A stretch of DNA of 7,476 nt, from positions 1 through 7,476 of the forward strand of contig JACPKK010000002.1 of the NCBI GenBank assembly GCA_016187105.1, given 5' to 3'. This DNA comes from Candidatus Curtissbacteria bacterium (GTDB lineage Bacteria > Patescibacteriota > Microgenomatia > Curtissbacterales > GWA2-41-24). The notes under the pieces are model-generated. The model saw only the letters and a list, made by a program, of their open reading frames with translations. It did no database searches and was not told where the DNA came from. Positions within the stretch are counted from its first letter, which is position 1; every line of letters begins with the position of its first letter. This document shows positions 1-4,786 of this stretch, one piece after another. A program made the position numbers and the translations under genes.

Positions 1-273
1 ATCTATGGAATAACTTCTCAAATGAGAAGAGCTGCAACATCAATTGCAGCCAATATCGTCGAGGGTTATGTCAGAGGATCGACCAAAGAATTTATTCGAT
101 TTTTGGACATAGCGATTGGCTCGACAGCCGAATTGGACGTACATGCGTCAATCGCCAAGGAACTGAAGTTCTTAAAAGAAAGGAACTATCAAGAGTTTGA
201 AAATTTAAGGGTTGAAGTTGCAAAATTGTTATTTGCTTACCGCAAATCTCTTCGCGCTAAACTTAACTCTTAA
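1..273 (+). CDS. Four-helix-bundle (S23/IVP-type) protein, 5' end outside window
   Basis: The frame is open from base 1 and reads IYGITSQMRRAATSIAANIV and onward. This matches the core of the small four-helix-bundle family related to ORFs found in 23S rRNA intervening sequences: a YGLTSQ-like turn, the RRA..SI..NI.EG helix, then a GS..EF.RFL.IA.GS..ELD helix. About 90 residues are visible of a usual 115-125, so the true start lies upstream and the ATG at 22 is internal. The stop is TAA 271-273. The molecular role of this family is not established; the fold is shared with the accessory protein Avd of diversity-generating retroelements, but nothing else of such an element is visible. The gene ends 24 bp before nusA, and its last codons and stop overlap the TTAACTC repeats of the nusA leader. 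It sits where rimP is often found. Family call fairly sure, function unknown. Confidence 0.8.
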   Translation: MYGITSQMRRAATSIAANIVEGYVRGSTKEFIRFLDIAIGSTAELDVHASIAKELKFLKERNYQEFENLRVEVAKLLFAYRKSLRAKLNS

Positions 274-297
274 CTCTAAACTCTAAAAAACTAAAAA
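263..297 (+). promoter_or_regulatory. nusA leader of TTAACTC/TAAACTC heptamers
   Basis: Directly before the nusA ATG are TTAACTC (263-269), TTAACTC (270-276), TAAACTC (277-283), TAAAAAAC (284-291) and TAAAAA (292-297). There is no purine-rich ribosome binding site. Bases 274-295 are identical to 4109-4130 just before rpsO. An unstructured A/pyrimidine-rich leader of this kind could aid initiation without Shine-Dalgarno pairing; that role is inference. I could not place a convincing promoter upstream of it. Confidence 0.6.
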
Positions 298-1545
298 ATG
301 GCTATTCAACAGCGAAGCGAATTTGCAAGTGCCTTAAACCAGGTTTGTTCCGAACGCGGCATCGAGCCGGAAGTCGTTATCGATTCGATAAAACAGGCCG
401 TTCTTGCCGCCTATCGTAAAGATTACGAAGAACCCGAAGGCATCGATGTCGAAGTCAACGCGGATTCCGGCGAAGTTACCCTCAAAAAAGGCAAAAAACT
501 TGTCACCCCTCCGGGTTTTGGCCGCATTGCCGCCCAAACCGCCAAACAAGTAATTTTGCAAAGGATCAGGGAGGCCGAAAAAGACGCTGTCATGAGCGAA
601 TACTCGGGGAAAGTCGGCACCATCGTTTCCGGTATCGTCCAGCGCATTTCCGGCCCGATTATTACCGTCAACCTCGGCAAAGCCGAAGGTATTATGCCGC
701 CCTCCGAACAAGCCCGCGGCGAAAAATACTTCGTCAATCAGCGTCTTAAATTATTCGTTGTCGGCATAAAGGAAGGCACGCATGGTGAGGAGATTATCGT
801 TTCCCGAAGCGCCAATGGTCTTTTGGAAAGCCTGTTTCGTCAGGAAGTCCCAGAAATGGCTTCCGGCGCGGTCGAAGTAAAAGCCATGGCTCGCGAAGCC
901 GGTTCCCGCTCTAAAATTGCCGTTTGGTCCGGTCAACTCGGCGTTGATCCGGTTGGTTCTTGCGTCGGCCAAAAAGGTGTCCGTGTCCAAGCTGTTATTA
1001 ATGAACTGGGCAGCGAGAAAATCGATGTTATTGCTTATCAGGAAGACCCAGCCGAATTCATCAAAGCCGCTCTCTCGCCGGCCAAAGATTTGCAGGTAAA
1101 AATAGAAGAAGACCAAAAGACCGCCGAAGTTACCGCGCCGGACGACCAGCTGTCCCTCGCCATTGGTAAAGAGGGCCAGAATGTTCGCCTCGCCGCCAAA
1201 CTTACTGGTTATCGAATAGATATTCGGGGTAAAACCGGCACACCAAAAGAAGTAGAAGCCAAAGAAAAAGCGGCCCAAGAGGAGGCCAAGAAAGCGCTTG
1301 GAGTTACGGAAGAGTCAAAGGAGCCGGAAGAGCCGAAAGAAGAGGGGACTACCGAAGCATCGTCAGCCACTGGAGATCGAGCCCAAACGGCTGATGACCA
1401 AAATCAGCCTGTCCCAGAACCTCCGGCAGATGACCCGTCTCGACAAGTCGTCGACGAGGCGGACAAGAGACCGTTAATCGCTGATACCGACATATCCGAC
1501 TCGTCCAAGTCATCTGATCAGTCTGAACCAGGCGACGATAAATGA
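298..1545 (+). CDS. nusA: Transcription elongation/termination factor NusA
   Basis: NusA binds RNA polymerase and nascent RNA in the cytoplasm and modulates pausing, termination and antitermination. Of 415 residues, the polymerase-binding N-terminal domain is about 1-100 and includes the hallmark RIAAQTAKQVILQRIREAE (76-94). An S1 domain follows (about 104-170). KH1 carries DPVGSCVGQKGVRVQ (217-231) and KH2 carries LSLAIGKEGQNVRLAAKLTG (285-304). Residues from about 312 to 415 form a low-complexity tail rich in Glu, Asp, Ser and Pro, with no recognisable repeat domain. The N-terminal domain is short: only about a dozen residues separate the SGEVTL strand from the RIAAQTAKQ helix, against roughly 35 more in E. 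coli NusA. The ATG at 298 follows the heptamer leader; infB follows after 30 bp, as is common for this pair. Identification is very secure. Confidence 0.97.
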   Translation: MAIQQRSEFASALNQVCSERGIEPEVVIDSIKQAVLAAYRKDYEEPEGIDVEVNADSGEVTLKKGKKLVTPPGFGRIAAQTAKQVILQRIREAEKDAVMSEYSGKVGTIVSGIVQRISGPIITVNLGKAEGIMPPSEQARGEKYFVNQRLKLFVVGIKEGTHGEEIIVSRSANGLLESLFRQEVPEMASGAVEVKAMAREAGSRSKIAVWSGQLGVDPVGSCVGQKGVRVQAVINELGSEKIDVIAYQEDPAEFIKAALSPAKDLQVKIEEDQKTAEVTAPDDQLSLAIGKEGQNVRLAAKLTGYRIDIRGKTGTPKEVEAKEKAAQEEAKKALGVTEESKEPEEPKEEGTTEASSATGDRAQTADDQNQPVPEPPADDPSRQVVDEADKRPLIADTDISDSSKSSDQSEPGDDK

Positions 1546-1575
1546 AAGCTTTATCAGCCGCACTAGAACCTATAT

Positions 1576-3009
1576 ATGGACAACAAAAACACACGCCCTC
1601 CAATCGTCTCCATTTTGGGTCACGTCGACCACGGCAAAACCACGCTTCTTGACGCCATCCGCAAATCAAACGTCGCCGCCCGCGAACACGGCGGCATCAC
1701 CCAGCACATCGGCGCTTACCAAATAGAAGCAAACGGTCACCCCATCACCTTTGTCGATACCCCCGGCCACGCGGCTTTTGAAAAAATGCGTTCCCGCGGT
1801 GCCGAAGTCGCCGACATTGTCATTCTGGTTGTAGCCGCAGGCGATGGCGTTAAGCCCCAAACCATTGAGGCCATCAAACACATTCAAAAAGCCCAAAAAC
1901 CAACGATTGTTGCCATTACCAAAGTAGACTTACCCAATATCAATTTAGACAAGGTTAAAAAGGAACTCCAGACTGCCGGCATCACGATTGAAGAGTACGG
2001 CGGCGATAGCCCGCTTGTTCAAGTGGCCGCCCCCAAGGGCCAGGGGATCGCCGAATTATTAGAAGTTATCGGTCTCGTTTGGCAGCTAAACCCCGAAAAG
2101 TCCCAATCGGAAGCGCCTCTTGAGGCAGTCGTTGTCGAATCAAAGTTTGATAAATCCCGCGGAGCTCTGGTTACAGTCATCGTTAAAAAGGGAACGCTCA
2201 CAGCCGGCCAAAAAATCGTGGTGGACAGCGAGACAATTACGGTTAAGGCTTTAATTGACGATAACGGTAAGAACGTCAAGGTCGCCAGCCCCGGGCAGCC
2301 AGTCGAAATATTAGGGTTCAAAAAACCCCTCGATGTGGGCAGTATCGTTTCCGAAACGATCACCAAGCCCCAAGAGTCATCCCGCCCCCCGTCTTACGCC
2401 GACATCATCGCCAAAGCCCAAAGTGCTAAAGATAAATTTAAAGTTATCGTCAAAGCTGATGTCGTTGGGTCTCTTGAAGCGGTCCTTTCTAATCTGCCCG
2501 CCAACATTCTGGTTCTGGCCTCATCTGTCGGTGAAGTAAACGAAAGCGATATCGCTTTTGCCAAAGTCGCCAGCGCCCCGATTATTACCTTCAACAGTAA
2601 AGTTAACCCCAAAGTTAAAACGCAGGCCGAAAGGGAAGGGGTCATTATCAGGAACTACAATATAATTTATGAACTCTTGGACGATCTGGAGGATGTCGTA
2701 CTTGGGTTCCAGGCCGCCAAGGCAGAAGCCAAAATCAAAGGCAGGGCAAAAGTCGTCGCCACCTTTGATATCGAAGGCTCGCCTCGCGAAGCGGGCAAGA
2801 AAATTGCCGGCTGTGTGGTTACCTTCGGCAAGCTAAAAGTTGGCGATGAGGTTTACCTAAAAGACAAAAACGAAAATATTTCCAAAATTGTCTCAATCAA
2901 AAGATTCAAAAAAGACCTCGAGACCGTTTCTAATGGCCAAGATTGCGGAATCCTCTTTTCCCCCGCTCTTGACTTTAAAGAAGGCGACATAATAGAATCT
3001 CTCGGTTAG
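1576..3009 (+). CDS. infB: Translation initiation factor IF-2, minimal form
   Basis: IF-2 is the GTPase that brings initiator tRNA to the 30S subunit and promotes 50S joining. This 477-residue protein lacks the long N-terminal region of most bacterial IF-2 and starts almost at the G domain: G1 GHVDHGKT (15-22), G2 GGIT (39-42), G3 DTPGH (61-65). Domain II is about 181-260, domain III about 288-385 with KVIVKADVVGSLEAV (289-303), and the tRNA-binding C-terminal domain about 390-477 with KKIAGCVVTFGKL (408-420) and IKRFKKDLETV (441-451). Two guanine-recognition motifs are unusual: G4 reads TKVD (115-118) instead of NKxD, and G5 reads AAP (151-153) where SAK is usual. The start is bounded by an in-frame TAG at 1564-1566; there is no Shine-Dalgarno sequence. 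It lies 30 bp after nusA and is probably co-transcribed. Identification very secure. Confidence 0.97.
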   Translation: MDNKNTRPPIVSILGHVDHGKTTLLDAIRKSNVAAREHGGITQHIGAYQIEANGHPITFVDTPGHAAFEKMRSRGAEVADIVILVVAAGDGVKPQTIEAIKHIQKAQKPTIVAITKVDLPNINLDKVKKELQTAGITIEEYGGDSPLVQVAAPKGQGIAELLEVIGLVWQLNPEKSQSEAPLEAVVVESKFDKSRGALVTVIVKKGTLTAGQKIVVDSETITVKALIDDNGKNVKVASPGQPVEILGFKKPLDVGSIVSETITKPQESSRPPSYADIIAKAQSAKDKFKVIVKADVVGSLEAVLSNLPANILVLASSVGEVNESDIAFAKVASAPIITFNSKVNPKVKTQAEREGVIIRNYNIIYELLDDLEDVVLGFQAAKAEAKIKGRAKVVATFDIEGSPREAGKKIAGCVVTFGKLKVGDEVYLKDKNENISKIVSIKRFKKDLETVSNGQDCGILFSPALDFKEGDIIESLG

Positions 3010-3021
3010 CCTCGAGATTCT
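2994..3021 (+). other. Stem-loop enclosing the infB stop codon
   Basis: AGAATCTC (2994-3001) pairs with GAGATTCT (3014-3021) around a 12-nt loop that holds the TAG stop. An inner GG/CC pairing (3004-3005 with 3010-3011) is possible. A further AGAATC at 3038-3043 can also pair with GATTCT 3016-3021. No T-tract follows, so this is not a typical intrinsic terminator. It may protect the 3' end of the infB transcript, or be chance. Confidence 0.4.
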
Positions 3022-3061
3022 GGATCTAGATAGATGTAGAATCATTGGGTTAAAATAGTAC

Positions 3062-3089
3062 TTGCCATAAAGTGTTCAACTTTTAAAAT
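3062..3089 (+). promoter_or_regulatory. Candidate sigma70-type promoter for the NrnA-like gene
   Basis: TTGCCA (3062-3067), a 16-bp spacer and TAAAAT (3084-3089) each match the -35 and -10 consensus at five of six positions. Transcription would begin near 3096 and give a leader of about 90 nt that contains the hairpin at 3145-3175. The gap of 175 bp after infB makes a separate promoter plausible. Confidence 0.45.
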
Positions 3090-3090
3090 G

Positions 3091-3119
3091 ATTTGAATCT
3101 GGCTTCTGCCAGTTCAAAT
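3091..3119 (+). other. 12-bp hairpin in the infB to NrnA-like gap
   Basis: ATTTGAA plus CTGGC (3091-3097, 3099-3103) pairs with GCCAG plus TTCAAAT (3108-3119), with a one-base bulge at 3098 and a TTCT loop. It is followed by a C/T-rich stretch but no run of T, so it is at best a weak terminator. It overlaps the start region of the candidate promoter at 3062-3089. Confidence 0.45.
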
Positions 3120-3144
3120 TCTCCTCTGAAGGGAAAGAGGAATA

Positions 3145-3175
3145 TTAAGGAGAAAACCGTAGGTTGTCTCCTTAA
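3145..3175 (+). promoter_or_regulatory. Leader hairpin that holds an AAGGAG sequence
   Basis: TTAAGGAGA (3145-3153) pairs perfectly with TCTCCTTAA (3167-3175). An inner AACC/GGTT stem (3155-3158 with 3162-3165) closes a GTA loop across one A/G mismatch. The only good Shine-Dalgarno-like sequence near the 3185 start, AAGGAG (3147-3152), is buried in this stem and is too far from the start codon in linear distance. It could regulate translation or RNA stability; that is inference. Confidence 0.45.
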
Positions 3176-3184
3176 AGTAAATCT

Positions 3185-4078
3185 ATGGATCAAGATTCCA
3201 AACAAAAAACCCTCGATAATTTAACAAAAGCCCAAACAATCTTAGTTGCCGTTTCCAAAAATGCCCCTTTTGATGCTTTGGCTAGCGGCCTTGCCCTTTA
3301 TCTTTCCTGCGTCAAGCTTGGCAAAAACGCCTCGATTTTAGCCAAAAGCCCTTCTGTCGGTGAAGCCCAAAGGCTCTACGGAGTCGACAAAATCGGCCGC
3401 TTCGAGGGCAATAAAAATTTAATCGTGGTAGTTAACGATGCCGTCGATAATGTCGACAAGGTTACGTACTCGCTGGAAGACACTAAGCTTAAAATAGTTG
3501 TCCACCCCTTCCCCGGTGCCAAAAATGTAACTCCCGACCAGATATCTTTTGAAGAAACCCCGTCAAAGCCAAATTTAATCTTTTCTGTCGGATATCGCAC
3601 CCCCGAAGAATTGAAACAAGATATTGTTCACGAACAAAATTTAGACCCAAATATTTGGGTGGTCAATATCAACAAAGAAGATATGGGGGGAATTTTTGCT
3701 CAAGTTAATATTTTTAACCAGGAGGCGGCTTCCGTTTCTGAAGTTACCGCCCAGCTCTTTCAAGAATTAGCCCTGCCGCTAGACGAGGATATTTCTTACA
3801 ATCTCTACATTGGCATTGCCAGTGCTACCGAAAACTTTGCTCCCGCCCTAGCAAGCCCGCTAAGCTTCGAAACCGCCGCCTGGCTGCTTAAATTCGGAGC
3901 CGGTCGGGCCGGTTTTGCCAATCCCGGGAGTTCGCACCGGGAAATGCCCGAACCGGATTTTGCCCCCATTGACCAGCCTGCAATCGAAAACGTCGAGCGT
4001 AAAAAAACTTCCCCGGAAACCTGGTTAAAACCCCCGAGGATTTATAAAGGTTCAAAATCCTTTGACAGAGAGAACTAA
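3185..4078 (+). CDS. Degenerate DHH-family (NrnA-like) protein, probable pseudoenzyme
   Basis: NrnA-type DHH phosphoesterases degrade nanoRNA oligonucleotides and dephosphorylate pAp. This 297-residue protein has the layout of that family without its metal-binding residues. The N-terminal PDgDAiGSalaL motif appears as PFDALASGLALYL (28-40). The region that should hold DHH reads VVNINKEDMGGIF (159-171), followed by a family-like AASVSEVTAQLFQEL (181-195). The LYtGI.tDTg.F motif reads LYIGIASATENF (207-218). Thus the DHH triad and the later catalytic Asp are replaced, while the fold seems kept; phosphoesterase activity is unlikely. The tail (245-297) is Pro- and charge-rich. Its place between infB and rpsO is where nrnA lies in many bacteria, which supports the assignment. 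A role as a binding or scaffold protein is possible but not shown. The ATG at 3185 has no obvious Shine-Dalgarno sequence. Confidence 0.7.
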   Translation: MDQDSKQKTLDNLTKAQTILVAVSKNAPFDALASGLALYLSCVKLGKNASILAKSPSVGEAQRLYGVDKIGRFEGNKNLIVVVNDAVDNVDKVTYSLEDTKLKIVVHPFPGAKNVTPDQISFEETPSKPNLIFSVGYRTPEELKQDIVHEQNLDPNIWVVNINKEDMGGIFAQVNIFNQEAASVSEVTAQLFQELALPLDEDISYNLYIGIASATENFAPALASPLSFETAAWLLKFGAGRAGFANPGSSHREMPEPDFAPIDQPAIENVERKKTSPETWLKPPRIYKGSKSFDREN

Positions 4079-4090
4079 TTTTGTTACTAT
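4062..4090 (+). promoter_or_regulatory. Strong sigma70-type promoter for rpsO
   Basis: TTGACA (4062-4067) is a perfect -35 box, followed by a 17-bp spacer and TACTAT (4085-4090), five of six matches to the -10 box. The -35 lies inside the final codons of the preceding gene, which ends at 4078. Transcription should start near 4096-4098, at the first CTCTAAA of the leader, giving a 5' UTR of under 40 nt. Confidence 0.8.
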
Positions 4091-4094
4091 CTAT

Positions 4095-4133
4095 CTCTAA
4101 ACTCTAATCTCTAAACTCTAAAAAACTAAACAA
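4095..4133 (+). promoter_or_regulatory. rpsO 5' UTR of TAAACTC heptamers
   Basis: The predicted leader is TAAACTC (4098-4104), TAATCTC (4105-4111), TAAACTC (4112-4118), TAAAAAAC (4119-4126), then TAAACAA before ATG 4134. Bases 4109-4130 equal 274-295 in front of nusA, and the motif ends two to three bases before both start codons. No Shine-Dalgarno sequence is present. The match points to a shared translational or S15/S1-like recognition element; that function is inference. Confidence 0.6.
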
Positions 4134-4400
4134 ATGGCAAGTGCTGCATCCAAAAAATCGGTAATCGATAAGTTTGCTACCCACGCGGGTGACACCGGAT
4201 CTCCCGAGGTCCAGGTCGCACTTCTTTCTCAAAGGATCGAGAACGTATCAAGCCACTTAAAATCTCACGGCCACGACGATCATTCCCGCCGCGGTCTTCT
4301 TTCCATGATCAACCACAGGCGCCGGCTTTTGCACTACCTAATGAGCAAAGCCCCGGACCGCTATAAAGACATCATAGGTAAACTAGGTTTACCTAAATGA
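4134..4400 (+). CDS. rpsO: 30S ribosomal protein S15
   Basis: S15 binds 16S rRNA early in assembly of the small-subunit platform. The 88 residues match the family length exactly. Conserved features are DTGSPEVQVALLSQRI (20-35), the rRNA-contacting HGHDDHSRRGLL (45-56) and the RRRLLHYL helix (62-69). The start is ATG 4134 after the heptamer leader. The last codons and the TGA (4398-4400) are embedded in a long hairpin (4365-4407). A second stretch encoding the same last eleven residues lies 100 bp further on. In many bacteria S15 represses its own mRNA by binding the leader; this short leader shows no obvious rRNA mimic. Very secure. Confidence 0.97.
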   Translation: MASAASKKSVIDKFATHAGDTGSPEVQVALLSQRIENVSSHLKSHGHDDHSRRGLLSMINHRRRLLHYLMSKAPDRYKDIIGKLGLPK

Positions 4401-4407
4401 TGTCTTT
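4365..4407 (+). other. Long hairpin over the rpsO 3' end and stop codon
   Basis: AAAGACATCAT (4365-4375) pairs with ATGATGTCTTT (4397-4407), and GGTAAAC (4377-4383) pairs with GTTTACC (4387-4393). A4376 can pair with T4394, leaving an AA bulge and a TAG loop. The result is about 19 pairs. The left arm encodes KDIIGK; the loop and right arm encode LGLPK and the stop. No T-run follows, so a role in 3'-end protection or as the trace of a recombination site is more likely than intrinsic termination. Confidence 0.75.
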
Positions 4408-4409
4408 GC

Positions 4410-4461
4410 TAAATGCTTCGCAAACTATCGAAATCGCTGTTTCGATAGTGCTCCGCATTTA
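4410..4461 (+). repeat. Inverted repeat between the two rpsO tails
   Basis: An inner perfect stem ACTATCGAAA (4424-4433) with TTTCGATAGT (4440-4449) has a 6-nt loop. An outer stem TAAATGC (4410-4416) with GCATTTA (4455-4461) encloses it across an internal loop. This 52-bp dyad makes up most of the spacer between the true rpsO end and the duplicated tail. Its right arm overlaps the start of the tail homology (4450-4461). It may be a small palindromic element or the remnant of a larger insertion. Confidence 0.6.
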
Positions 4462-4500
4462 ATAAAGGATATTATTGGTAAGCTTGGACTTCCCAAATAG
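4447..4500 (+). pseudogene. Second rpsO tail (C-terminal fragment, no start)
   Basis: AAG GAT ATT ATT GGT AAG (4465-4482) and on to TAG (4498-4500) encodes KDIIGKLGLPK and a stop, identical to S15 residues 78-88. Compared with 4365-4400, nine of eleven codons differ, all synonymously. Weaker homology extends upstream (SAPHLI against KAPDRY) and past the stop (TCCTTGC against TCTTTGC). The fragment is exactly 100 bp downstream of the true tail and in a different frame, so it is not reached by normal rpsO translation. It is best read as the 3' remnant of another rpsO allele, left by gene replacement or by an insertion that brought its own gene end. Confidence 0.75.
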
Positions 4501-4503
4501 TCC

Positions 4504-4532
4504 TTGCAACCTATAAGATAATAAGTTATAAT
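4504..4532 (+). promoter_or_regulatory. Candidate promoter upstream of pnp (distal)
   Basis: TTGCAA (4504-4509), a 17-bp spacer and a perfect TATAAT (4527-4532). Transcription would start near 4539 and produce a pnp leader of about 370 nt containing all the hairpins up to 4898. The -35 begins four bases after the duplicated rpsO tail. Confidence 0.5.
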
Positions 4533-4547
4533 AAGCGAAGCGAAATT

Positions 4548-4617
4548 ATATATCAGCCTTCAGCAAGCTGAATCTGATATATGTCGCTTTTGCTTTAGCA
4601 AAAGGAAGACATATCAG
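4548..4617 (+). promoter_or_regulatory. Two overlapping, mutually exclusive hairpins
   Basis: Hairpin A pairs ATATATCAG (4548-4556) with CTGATATAT (4574-4582), plus inner TTCAGC/GCTGAA (4559-4564 with 4567-4572). Hairpin B pairs CTGAT and ATGTC (4574-4578, 4581-4585) with GACATATCAG (4608-4617), plus inner CTTTTGC/GCAAAAG (4587-4593 with 4598-4604). Both use 4574-4582, so only one can form. A fourth arm, CTGATAT (4653-4659), can also pair with 4611-4617. This is either a switch-like leader or a nested palindromic repeat. Confidence 0.5.
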
Positions 4618-4622
4618 AGGAG

Positions 4623-4647
4623 CGCCGTCAACATTGATGTTGAGGCG
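4623..4647 (+). other. Hairpin overlapping the proximal promoter
   Basis: CGCC (4623-4626) with GGCG (4644-4647) and TCAACA (4628-4633) with TGTTGA (4638-4643), a one-base bulge at 4627 and a TTGA loop. It covers the -35 box of the promoter at 4634-4662, so it could be an operator-like dyad in DNA or a hairpin in a longer transcript. Confidence 0.5.
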
Positions 4648-4662
4648 AACTGCTGATATAAT
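4634..4662 (+). promoter_or_regulatory. Candidate extended -10 promoter for pnp (proximal)
   Basis: TTGATG (4634-4639), a 17-bp spacer, then TGATATAAT (4654-4662): a perfect TATAAT with the TGn extension. Transcription would start near 4669 and give a leader of about 240 nt for pnp. Of the two candidates upstream of pnp this has the better -10 region. Confidence 0.6.
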
Positions 4663-4666
4663 AGCT

Positions 4667-4768
4667 AAAGTTAAGGTTAAGGGTTGTTGGAAGTTGAGTA
4701 GTGTGAATCATCCGCCAGCTGGCGGATTCTGACTCACAGTATCCGATTTCTAACTTCTCTTAAACTTT
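4667..4768 (+). other. Long imperfect hairpin with central palindrome in the pnp leader
   Basis: Nested complementary blocks are AAAGTTAAG (4667-4675) with CTTAAACTTT (4759-4768), GAAGTT (4690-4695) with AACTTC (4752-4757), and a central perfect 16-bp palindrome TCCGCCAGCTGGCGGA (4711-4726). GAAT before the palindrome can also pair with ATTC after it across a bulge. The structure would begin at the predicted start site of the proximal promoter. In E. coli the pnp leader folds into a hairpin used in autoregulation through RNase III; a comparable role here is only inference. Confidence 0.5.
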
Positions 4769-4780
4769 CCAAAACAAATG
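4748..4780 (+). other. Vestigial TAAACTC-type leader ending in an ATG
   Basis: TTCTAACTTCTCTTAAACTT and the following CCAAAACAAATG (ATG at 4778-4780) resemble the rpsO leader, which ends in TAAACAAATG. The ATG opens only a 14-codon frame and is not in frame with pnp (133 bp from ATG 4911). It may be the original pnp leader and start, now separated from the gene by the inverted-repeat element that follows. Confidence 0.4.
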
Positions 4781-4786
4781 AAATAT

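Noticed and set aside
235..263. Promoter for nusA ending in TAAACT (258-263)
   Set aside because: The -10 matches only four of six positions and no -35 box lies at a proper distance.
1..273. Diversity-generating retroelement accessory protein (Avd)
   Set aside because: The fold family is shared, but there is no reverse transcriptase, template repeat or variable repeat in the window.
334..1278. Long open frames on the reverse strand opposite nusA
   Set aside because: They follow from the codon usage of nusA, have no start signals and encode low-complexity Phe/Gly-rich strings with no family resemblance.
4410..4461. Rho-independent terminator of rpsO
   Set aside because: The stems are good but no T-tract follows, and the outer arm continues directly into the duplicated rpsO tail.
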